Source of the DNA: Candidatus Zhuqueibacterota bacterium
GTDB taxonomy: Bacteria > BS750m-G25
Direction: 5' to 3'
Assembly (NCBI GenBank): GCA_016783505.1
Contig: JADHWK010000034.1
Coordinates: 1-27,683 of the forward strand
Length of the DNA stretch: 27,683 nucleotides
Part shown: piece by piece, positions 21,209 to 27,683 of the stretch
Layout: each line of letters opens with the position of its first letter
How positions within the stretch are numbered: position 1 is the stretch's first letter
Position numbers and translations under genes: made by a program
Notes under the pieces: model-generated
What the model saw: the letters and a program-made list of their open reading frames with translations, nothing else
What the model was told of the DNA's origin: nothing
The model's database searches: none

Positions 21209-22369
21209 CTACTCCTTTGGTGGAATATGACGGTGAAGATTCAAGACATTATATTTTTTACAAATTTCCACTATCTTGTCCACCGGTATCGCCCTGACCT
21301 GATGCTCATCCCTCCCCTTAACCGTAGTGGCCTTGAGAAGGGAATTGTAGACGGCCTCTTCGGTAGCCTCAACCACGGCTAAGAATAGGGGGGACATAAA
21401 ATCGTTATGCAGTAATTCAATTGAGTAGCTTGGTTCCCCAGGATCATAAGGGATGCGGTATGCGGTGGAGAAGGCGATGACGTAGTCCCCGCTGCCGTTG
21501 GCGGAGAAGGAGCCGGTCCGCGCTAACCCGAGCCACCCCCGTTTGGCCAGCCTTTTCAAGTTGCGGGGGGAAAGGGGGGCGTCGGTGGCCACCACGATCA
21601 TGCAGGAACCGCCGGTCTGATAGGGCACCCCTTCGCTGAGATAAAACTTGCCCAGTTCCCTTCCCACCGGGGCCCCATTTATTGTCAAAATCCCCCCAAA
21701 GTTAGTCTGGACCAGGACGCCAACCACGTAGCCACCCTGATTCATGGGCAGTACCCGGGAGGAGGTCCCCATGCCCCCTTTGAAACCCAGGCAGCGGGTC
21801 CCCGTCCCCGCCCCCACTGCGCCCTCCTCAACCGGGCCCGCTCGGGCGTTTTTGATGGCAGCCAGCACATCCCCTTCGGTCACATGCAGGCCCCGGATGT
21901 CGTTCAGATAGCCGTCATTGGTCTCCCCCACCACAGCGTTGATGGAGTGGACTTCCTCGTTTCCTGGAAGGCTCAGGGTATAGTTGATCAACGCCTTAAC
22001 GGCAGTAGGAACGCTCAGGGTATTAGTGAGGACGATGGGCGTTTCAATATTACCCAGTTCCTCCAACTGGGTGTATCCCGCCAGTTTACCGAAGCCATTG
22101 CCCACCCAGATGGCTGCTGGCACCTTTTCCTGAAAAATATTTCCCCCATGGGGCAGAATAGCGGTCACCCCGGTACGGATGTTCTTTCCCTTCCAAACAG
22201 TCTTGTAACCGACCCGTACCCCCTTCACGTCGGTGATCGCATTAAACTTCCCCGGCGCCAGAATCCCCACTTCAATCCCAATCTCCCGGGCCCGGGGGCG
22301 GGGGGACTGGCCCCAGACAGATGGACTTTGGGACAACAAAATCAGAAAAAAGTACAGATAAAATCGCAT
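21209..22369 (-). CDS. P1-family aminopeptidase (DmpA/L-aminopeptidase D-esterase type), secreted
   Basis: A 386-residue peptidase of the DmpA family, which self-cleaves between Gly and Ser to create an N-terminal nucleophile. The cleavage site is visible as TGGSCMIVVATDAPL, with Ser255 as nucleophile (Ser250 in Ochrobactrum DmpA). Other family blocks are NAITDVKGVRVGY, GVTAILPH, WVGNGFGKLAGYTQLEELG, ETPIVLTNTLSV, VVGETNDGYLND, GAGTGTRCLGFKGG and GRTGSF-like LARTGSFSANGSGDY. A signal peptide (about 1-20, SVWGQ) sends it out of the cytoplasm. It removes N-terminal residues from peptides or amides. It is the last gene of the minus-strand cluster, 72 bases after the UDP-sugar dehydrogenase. Confidence 0.92.
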   Translation of the reverse strand: MRFYLYFFLILLSQSPSVWGQSPRPRAREIGIEVGILAPGKFNAITDVKGVRVGYKTVWKGKNIRTGVTAILPHGGNIFQEKVPAAIWVGNGFGKLAGYTQLEELGNIETPIVLTNTLSVPTAVKALINYTLSLPGNEEVHSINAVVGETNDGYLNDIRGLHVTEGDVLAAIKNARAGPVEEGAVGAGTGTRCLGFKGGMGTSSRVLPMNQGGYVVGVLVQTNFGGILTINGAPVGRELGKFYLSEGVPYQTGGSCMIVVATDAPLSPRNLKRLAKRGWLGLARTGSFSANGSGDYVIAFSTAYRIPYDPGEPSYSIELLHNDFMSPLFLAVVEATEEAVYNSLLKATTVKGRDEHQVRAIPVDKIVEICKKYNVLNLHRHIPPKE

Positions 22370-22441
22370 AGGAAGAAATTTTAACTGGAATAATGGAGAA
22401 AACCCAGCTTCTCAAACCAAAGGATTAGATTATCCACTTTT

Positions 22442-23767
22442 CTATCCTTTACCAATACCCTTATAAACAAAGCCAACTTCCCTCACTTCTGGGCCCCGGA
22501 AGACATTGCGGCCGTCCACCAGAGTGGGAGTCCTCATCAACTTTTTAGCCTGTTTTAAATCAAGGTCAAAATAACATTTATGTTTGGTCACAATAACCGC
22601 ACAATCGGCCCCTTTCAGGGCCTCGTCCAGATTACGCGTCAAAGTGACCCCCTCATACTCCCTCACAAAAGGGTCGTGCACGATCACCGAGGCCCCTTCC
22701 CTTTCCAACTCCTGGATCAACGGCCAGGCGGGGGTGTTCCGGGTGTCGTCCGAATCCTCTAAGTAGGCCAGACCCAACAGGGCGATCTGAGAACCCCGTA
22801 GGGGTCTCACTTTTTCCAGCAGCGCCTCTTTGACCAGTTCGGAGGTGTGATGGGGCATAAAGTCGTTCACCCGCCGGGCCAGGGCGATGACGTCGGTGTT
22901 GGCATCCTTCAGCCCGTATTCAGTCAGGCCGTAGCGCAAAAGCCAGGTGTCCTTGGGCAGGCAGTGCCCCCCTACCCCGGCCCCGGGGTAGTGCATATGC
23001 CGATCGTGCCGGGCGTTGATGAGTTTCCGTATCTCCCAAACATCAGCACCCATGGACTCACATACTAAGGCGATCTCGTTGGCAAAGGCGATGTTCACAT
23101 CCCGGTAGGCGTTCTCCACCGTCTTGGCCAGTTCGGCGGTGATACAATCGGTGGCCGTGATCTCCCTCTTCACTATTTTTTTATACATATCAACGGCCAT
23201 CTCGGTGCTCCTGGGGTCAATCCCCCCCACCACCCGGGGCATGTTGACTATGTATTCTAACAATTTGCCCGGCATCACTCGCTCGTAGGAAAAGGCTAAG
23301 TAAAAGTCCCTCCCCGCCTTCATCCCTGATGCCTCCTCTAAGATGGGCTGAACGATGTTCTGGGTGGTCCCCGGCGCCACCGTGGACTCAATTACCACCA
23401 GGACACCCTTTTTCATGTATTGTCCCGTGTTGCGACTGACTTCCCTTAAAGATAAGTACTGGGGGACCCGGTTCTCGTCAGTGGGGGTCTGAACATCAAT
23501 AAGGATGATGTCTGCATCCTTGCAGGCAGAAATATCATCGGTCACCCTGAAGGTTCCCTTTTTCACCACCTTAGCGATCAGCTCCGAAAGCCCGGGTTCG
23601 TCCCCCTCAAAGGGGTTCTTGCCGCTGTTCAGACACTCGATCTTCCAGCCCGATCGCCGCGAGCGCCTCTGCACCCCGGTGACATAAAAACCATCCACAT
23701 CCGCCAACAGCACCGCACAGGGGATGCCCACATAGCCCATACCGATGACCACAATTTTCTTCTCCAT
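22442..23767 (-). CDS. UDP-sugar 6-dehydrogenase (UDP-glucose/UDP-ManNAc type)
   Basis: A 441-residue NAD-dependent nucleotide-sugar dehydrogenase that oxidises the C6 hydroxyl of a UDP-sugar to a uronic acid in two steps, supplying precursors for surface polysaccharide. Visible elements: the N-terminal Rossmann loop VIGMGYVGIPCAVLLA (GxGxxG), IESTVAPGTT, YERVMPGKLL, the central helix ELAKTVENAYRDVNIAFANE, the catalytic Cys269 in GVGGHCLPKD, and the C-terminal UDP-binding domain with LLGLAYLEDSDDTRNTPA. HYPGAGVGGHCLPKDTW and overall shape are closer to the WecC/UDP-ManNAc group, but the sugar cannot be fixed. It lies 14 bases downstream of the response regulator, so the two are surely co-transcribed. 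Confidence 0.9.
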   Translation of the reverse strand: MEKKIVVIGMGYVGIPCAVLLADVDGFYVTGVQRRSRRSGWKIECLNSGKNPFEGDEPGLSELIAKVVKKGTFRVTDDISACKDADIILIDVQTPTDENRVPQYLSLREVSRNTGQYMKKGVLVVIESTVAPGTTQNIVQPILEEASGMKAGRDFYLAFSYERVMPGKLLEYIVNMPRVVGGIDPRSTEMAVDMYKKIVKREITATDCITAELAKTVENAYRDVNIAFANEIALVCESMGADVWEIRKLINARHDRHMHYPGAGVGGHCLPKDTWLLRYGLTEYGLKDANTDVIALARRVNDFMPHHTSELVKEALLEKVRPLRGSQIALLGLAYLEDSDDTRNTPAWPLIQELEREGASVIVHDPFVREYEGVTLTRNLDEALKGADCAVIVTKHKCYFDLDLKQAKKLMRTPTLVDGRNVFRGPEVREVGFVYKGIGKG

Positions 23768-23781
23768 AACCTTTTCCCCTT

Positions 23782-24138
23782 CTAAATTTCTATGAGTTCC
23801 CCTACTTTGTCCAGAAATTCCCTCAACGGGAAGGGTTTTTGGAAAATAGCCTCCACCCGATGCTTTTTAACCTGGTCGGTATATTGCACTGGGTCATAGC
23901 CGGTGACCACGATGGCCTTCAGGTCGGGGTACTTCTCCCTCAGCTTACCGATGGTGGTGAAGCCATCCATGTGGGGAAGGCCGATGTCCACCACGTACAG
24001 GTCATATTGATAATTCTTGGCCAAGGCGGCAAACCCATCCCCCACCGTTTCAGTCTGATAATCGGCCAATAAGTCACGATAAAAATCCTGCAGGGCTTCC
24101 TCATCTTCGATGATTAGAATGGAGGGTTTAACCATCAT
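23782..24138 (-). CDS. Single-domain response regulator
   Basis: A 118-residue CheY-like receiver domain without an output domain. The acidic pair is ED at 11-12, the phospho-acceptor is Asp51 in VVDIGLPHMDG, the switch Thr79 is in VVTGYD, and Lys101 is in FQKPF. It most likely receives phosphate from the histidine kinase encoded 75 bases upstream and passes the signal by protein contact, since it cannot bind DNA itself. The first two codons are both ATG; either may start. A small tandem repeat of ATCCATYT (about 24191-24214) lies in the gap to the kinase gene. Confidence 0.92.
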   Translation of the reverse strand: MMVKPSILIIEDEEALQDFYRDLLADYQTETVGDGFAALAKNYQYDLYVVDIGLPHMDGFTTIGKLREKYPDLKAIVVTGYDPVQYTDQVKKHRVEAIFQKPFPLREFLDKVGELIEI

Positions 24139-24213
24139 TATTATTCAGGTATCTTTTTTTAGCCAGACAAGCCAACTACGAATATCTCCTTATCCATTTA
24201 TCCATCTATCCAT

Positions 24214-26112
24214 TCATTCCTTCTGCTTGGGTATTTTTAAAGTAAAGGTGGTGTTCCCCGGCTTACTCTTAACCTCGATCTTCCCCCCATAGGGCTTAAG
24301 CAGCATGTAGGCACTGGAAAGCCCTAGACCCGTTCCCGTGGGCTTGCCGTTACCAGTAACTGAGAGGGGTTTGGTGGTAAAGAAGGGGTCGAACAGCCTG
24401 GAAATGTGTTCGGGGGGAATTCCAACACCGGTATCATGAAAATCAATACAGATAAAATCATCGTCCTGATAGGTAGTAATGGTTAGGGTTCTCTCCTCGG
24501 TATCATGCATGGCGTCAATGGAATTCCGCAGGATGTTGAGGATGGATTGACTGAAGTCGCTGTAGACCGCCCGGATGGGTTTTATGGAATCATCAAAATG
24601 GTATTCCTTATCAACGTTGTGTTTGAAATACATATCACCATCCAAAAAGGTTAGCTCCTCCTGTAATAGGTCGTTAATGTTAATCCACTGGGCTTCTTTT
24701 GCCTGTTCCTGCCGGCTCTTATACATCATGTTGACGATGATATCGCTCATCCGATTAGCCTGGTTAACAATTTTGGTCATCACCCCGTTGACCTTTTTGC
24801 CAAGATTCTCCCGGAGCAGCATCTCCGCCCGACCTCTTATAACCGTTAGGGGGCTGTTCAGATTATGGGCAATGCCGGCCACCATGGTTCCAATGGCGGC
24901 CAACTTGCTTTCCTGTAAAAGCTCCAGTTGCATCTCACGCTGCTTCTGTTCAAGCCTTCTCTGCTCCGTTCGGTCTACGGTTATCCCCAACGACCCAATG
25001 GGCTTTCCTTCAACATCCCTTAACAGGGATGCCGTTATTGACATGACGACCCGGGAACCATCATTCTTCTTCAGGGTTGATTCAAAGGATTCCAGAAAAC
25101 CTTTTTTCAAGACAATTTTGGCAATATAATTTGCATCCTCCGGGTTTTCATAGAACTCAACCGCCTTCTTTTTGCCGATGACCTCATCAGCCCGATAACC
25201 CGTTAACAACTCCGCCCCTTTGTTGAAGATGATAAAATTTCCTTCCATATCAACCATGGTAATGGCCACCTGGGAATTATTAATGATATTCTCCAGATAT
25301 TCTTTAGCCTCCTTAAGCTCCCTGGTTCGCTGTTCGACCTTTTTCTCCAGCTCCAGATTTAGTTGCTGGATTTCTTCACGGGACAGCTTTATATCCCGGA
25401 TCATCTCGTTAAATGACTGGGCTAAAACCCCGAGTTCATCGGATGTCTTAACCTCCAGTCGCTGGTCCAGATCACCCCGGGCGGCCTTTCTGGTGGCTGC
25501 AGTAAGTTGGACAACGGGACCGGTGACCACCCGGGATAGAACCACGGCTCCGAACCAGCCCAAAAGAATGGCCATCAATCCGATAAACAGCAGGGTTAAA
25601 CGGGTCCGCCGCAGGTCCTCATACATCCCCGCCAGCGACAGCCCAATGCGGACCGTGCCCCACTTTGCGGTAGATCCCTCCACATAAACGGGAACGGCTA
25701 CGTCCAATAACCGGGCCGAGGACCCGGAAGCGTCCCTAAAGTGGTGGTACTGGATGATAGATTTAGGAGCCAAAAATGCCGTCTTTCCTACTTGGTCACT
25801 GATCTCCTCACCCTGGCGGTGGAGGGCTCCGCTGTAAGCAGCAATCCTACCCTCCTTATCCAGGATAATAGCATAACTGATATCTTCTTCCTTAGCAGCC
25901 TGGTCAACATTATACTGCAGCGCCGCATAGTTGTATCCTAACAGGGCGTTGGTGCTGACGGCCCCCAGACTCCGGGCGATGGCCAATCCCTTCTGCTGGG
26001 TATGGTGCAAAAGCGCTGCTGTCTGTCTCTGGTCGAGGGCGACCATCGCCAAGCCGATCACCACTACGATCAAGGAAAAGAAAGACAATAAAAATTTCGA
26101 TCTGAGTTTCAT
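24214..26112 (-). CDS. Membrane sensor histidine kinase (periplasmic sensor, HAMP, PAS)
   Basis: A 632-residue kinase. TM1 spans about 7-25, followed by an extracytoplasmic sensor of about 145 residues with cache-like features (SYAIILDKEGRIAAYSG, VAVPVYVEG), TM2 at about 172-190, a HAMP domain (about 195-245, GDLDQRLEVKTSDELGVLAQ), a coiled coil, a PAS domain (about 280-395, FIIFNKGAELLTGY, EVIGK), the phospho-acceptor His in GIAHNLNSPLTVIRG, and the ATPase domain with ILNILRNSIDAM (N box), HDTGVGIPPEH (G1) and GTGLGLSSAYMLL (G2). I take the ATG at 26112 rather than the in-frame TTG at 26124. It begins 8 bases after the substrate-binding protein's stop, and its GAAGG ribosome site overlaps that stop, so the two are coupled. 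Confidence 0.95.
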   Translation of the reverse strand: MKLRSKFLLSFFSLIVVVIGLAMVALDQRQTAALLHHTQQKGLAIARSLGAVSTNALLGYNYAALQYNVDQAAKEEDISYAIILDKEGRIAAYSGALHRQGEEISDQVGKTAFLAPKSIIQYHHFRDASGSSARLLDVAVPVYVEGSTAKWGTVRIGLSLAGMYEDLRRTRLTLLFIGLMAILLGWFGAVVLSRVVTGPVVQLTAATRKAARGDLDQRLEVKTSDELGVLAQSFNEMIRDIKLSREEIQQLNLELEKKVEQRTRELKEAKEYLENIINNSQVAITMVDMEGNFIIFNKGAELLTGYRADEVIGKKKAVEFYENPEDANYIAKIVLKKGFLESFESTLKKNDGSRVVMSITASLLRDVEGKPIGSLGITVDRTEQRRLEQKQREMQLELLQESKLAAIGTMVAGIAHNLNSPLTVIRGRAEMLLRENLGKKVNGVMTKIVNQANRMSDIIVNMMYKSRQEQAKEAQWININDLLQEELTFLDGDMYFKHNVDKEYHFDDSIKPIRAVYSDFSQSILNILRNSIDAMHDTEERTLTITTYQDDDFICIDFHDTGVGIPPEHISRLFDPFFTTKPLSVTGNGKPTGTGLGLSSAYMLLKPYGGKIEVKSKPGNTTFTLKIPKQKE

Positions 26113-26120
26113 TATGACCT

Positions 26121-27683
26121 TCAATCAATTTTATCTTTGGAAAACCAGATTTTTCCCATAGGAAGGTTGGCCATCCCAAAGGGACTCATCTCAACCCCAT
26201 TGACATAGGATTTCAAAGCATAAGTATTAATAGTATGATCCAGGGGAACGATGGGACAATCTTCCAAAATTATCCCCTCTGCCTGTTGATAAAGGCCGAT
26301 TCTCTTCTGGGGGTCCCACTCCCGTCGAGCCTCCTCTAATAAGTTGTCCACACGCTCGTTTTTGTAGTTAAAGTAATTATTCGATCCGTGAGAGTGAAAC
26401 AGACTAAATAAGAAGGAATCGGGATCAGGAATGTCAGCCACCCATCCCAGAGAGAACATTGGGACCCTTTTTCCCATTATCCCTCGATCAAACTCTAACC
26501 AACCGGTCCCTTTCATCACCACATCAATCCCCACCGCCTTTAAATCCTCAACCAAAAGGTAATCATTTTCGTACAATTCAACATCCTCGGTAACGGTCCA
26601 ATATTCAATAGAATAACGTTTATTATTTAAAAGGGCTCTGGCCTTTTGGGGGTCAAAAGGTAAAACTTTGGGGGACAGGGTATAACCTGGAATACCAGGG
26701 GGGAAAATACCGGTGGCTTCAATAAACTGATCTTCCCCTAAAGACAATAATCGTTTTCTATTAATAGCGAATTGGATAGCTCTTCTAAAATCAGGGTCAT
26801 CAAAGGGCCTGGTAGCCAGGTTAAAACCCAGGTATTCCAGATCCATTCCAACCCTTTTAATTATTTTATATTCTTTTTCTTTTTCAAAATCTTTCCATTC
26901 CCCGATGGGTATATAGGTCATATCCAAAAGACCTTTACGAAAATCGGAGGCGCTTTTATCATCCGAATAATTTACCGGCACGTAAAAAATTAAAGAATCC
27001 AAATAAGGTCGACCCCCATAGTAACCGTTAAAGGCGGCCAAAACGATCTTTTCCCCCGGTTCCCAGGAGACAAACCGGAACGGTCCCGTCCCCACCGGAT
27101 GGTCCCCAAACCCCTGCCCTCCCATCCGCTCAACCTCTTCCTGGGGCACCACTTTGGCATTATCCCCGGCCAGAACAGAGAGAAAGGTAATAGAGGGATA
27201 CTCTAGTTCAATCACCAGCTCATAATCATCCTTAGACCAAAGCCCGGCTATCTTTTCCGCCCTTCCCTGAAGATAAACCTGGGCCCCCTTGATAATTTTT
27301 AAATGCTCCTGGGCGATGGTGGGGACCCTGATTTCCTGATCAAATATCCTCGTAAACGAATGTACAAAATCTTGGGTTCTTAATTCCCGACCGGTATGAA
27401 ATTTGACCCCCTTCTTTAACTTAAAGATGTAGGTTTTTTTATCCTTTGAGATTGTCCAACTTTCCGCCAATGCCGGGACGGGGTTTAAGTTCACATCAAA
27501 ACGGAGCAGGCCGTCGAAGATTTGGTGTATGATGGAGCTCTCATAAACGTCGTCTACAAAGGCAGGGTCTAAGGTCTGGGGAACATCCTGACATACCCGG
27601 AAGGTCCCGCCGTAAACGGGGGCTTGGATGGCTGGAATTTTCGGTGCCTCCTTCTTTTTGGCACAAACCATAGCCAGGGCTGC
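26121..27683 (-). CDS. Family 5 extracellular solute-binding protein, lipoprotein (partial, cut by right edge)
   Basis: At least 520 residues of an oligopeptide/dipeptide-type (SBP_bac_5) binding protein. Family blocks are GGTFRVCQDVPQTLDPAF, IFDGLLRFD, PALAESWTISKDKKTYIFKL, GVKFHTGRELRTQDFVHSF, VGTGPFRFVSWEPGEKI, NRKRLLSLG and LGWVADIPDPDSFLF. The reading frame stays open to the right edge (AALAMVCAKKKEAP), so the real start is outside and the Met near 27671 is internal; the Cys after this hydrophobic stretch fits a lipoprotein anchor. No ABC permease or ATPase gene is seen in the window. Its gene is coupled to the histidine kinase gene, which suggests it may present a ligand to the kinase as well as, or instead of, to a transporter. 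Confidence 0.92.
   Translation of the reverse strand, partial: AALAMVCAKKKEAPKIPAIQAPVYGGTFRVCQDVPQTLDPAFVDDVYESSIIHQIFDGLLRFDVNLNPVPALAESWTISKDKKTYIFKLKKGVKFHTGRELRTQDFVHSFTRIFDQEIRVPTIAQEHLKIIKGAQVYLQGRAEKIAGLWSKDDYELVIELEYPSITFLSVLAGDNAKVVPQEEVERMGGQGFGDHPVGTGPFRFVSWEPGEKIVLAAFNGYYGGRPYLDSLIFYVPVNYSDDKSASDFRKGLLDMTYIPIGEWKDFEKEKEYKIIKRVGMDLEYLGFNLATRPFDDPDFRRAIQFAINRKRLLSLGEDQFIEATGIFPPGIPGYTLSPKVLPFDPQKARALLNNKRYSIEYWTVTEDVELYENDYLLVEDLKAVGIDVVMKGTGWLEFDRGIMGKRVPMFSLGWVADIPDPDSFLFSLFHSHGSNNYFNYKNERVDNLLEEARREWDPQKRIGLYQQAEGIILEDCPIVPLDHTINTYALKSYVNGVEMSPFGMANLPMGKIWFSKDKID

Noticed and set aside
24191-24214. Tandem ATCCATYT units between the kinase and response-regulator genes as a functional repeat
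   Set aside because: Three imperfect 8-base units can arise by slippage; nothing else suggests a role.
1-27683. CRISPR array, tRNA, rRNA, prophage or transposase
   Set aside because: No regularly spaced repeats, cloverleaf sequences, rRNA motifs, or phage or transposase proteins were seen on either strand.

Overview
The window looks like a piece of an uncultivated, probably anaerobic bacterium with a two-membrane envelope. Two secreted proteins have N-termini of lipoprotein type, one secreted protein ends in Phe as outer-membrane beta-barrels do, and there is a very large activator of the oxygen-sensitive 2-hydroxyacyl-CoA dehydratase type. No rRNA, tRNA, CRISPR array or transposase was found, so the phylum cannot be fixed from the sequence.

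Left part (1-6839), GC-rich: a minus-strand gene runs off the left edge and joins a complete class I aspartate aminotransferase to a P-loop domain resembling PEP carboxykinase. Then come a GNAT acetyltransferase and a flotillin (both minus), and divergently a 612-residue ATP-type PEP carboxykinase homologue. The aminotransferase makes oxaloacetate and PEP carboxykinase consumes it, so the fusion and the nearby free-standing homologue suggest a shared aspartate-oxaloacetate-PEP theme.

Middle part (about 6900-16445), visibly more AT-rich and with accessory character: a small plus-strand module (DUF5678-like protein plus retropepsin-like protease) behind a clear promoter; a short ThiS/MoaD-like ORF; arsenite methyltransferase arsM; a decayed coding stretch; a secreted alpha/beta hydrolase; the 3' third of nadA; a 54-residue zinc-ribbon protein; and a 1431-residue CoA-enzyme activase. 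Two cargo segments here are each bracketed by diverged direct copies of the 3' end of the neighbouring gene: the PEPCK homologue's end flanks the protease module, and the transglutaminase gene's end flanks the activase.

Right part (16446-27683), all main genes on the minus strand: a secreted beta-propeller/transglutaminase protein; a cyclic-nucleotide-binding protein preceded by a 24-residue Lys/Arg-rich ORF that overlaps its possible start; a secreted probable outer-membrane protein; a decayed four-helix-bundle gene tightly enclosed by inverted heptamer repeats; a possible plus-strand structured RNA with a terminator; a small conserved protein; then an apparent operon read right to left: peptide-type substrate-binding protein (cut by the right edge), PAS/HAMP histidine kinase, response regulator, UDP-sugar dehydrogenase and secreted P1-family peptidase, closed by a terminator.

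A family of short palindromes built around TCCCGAA/TTCGGGA recurs in the intergenic regions.
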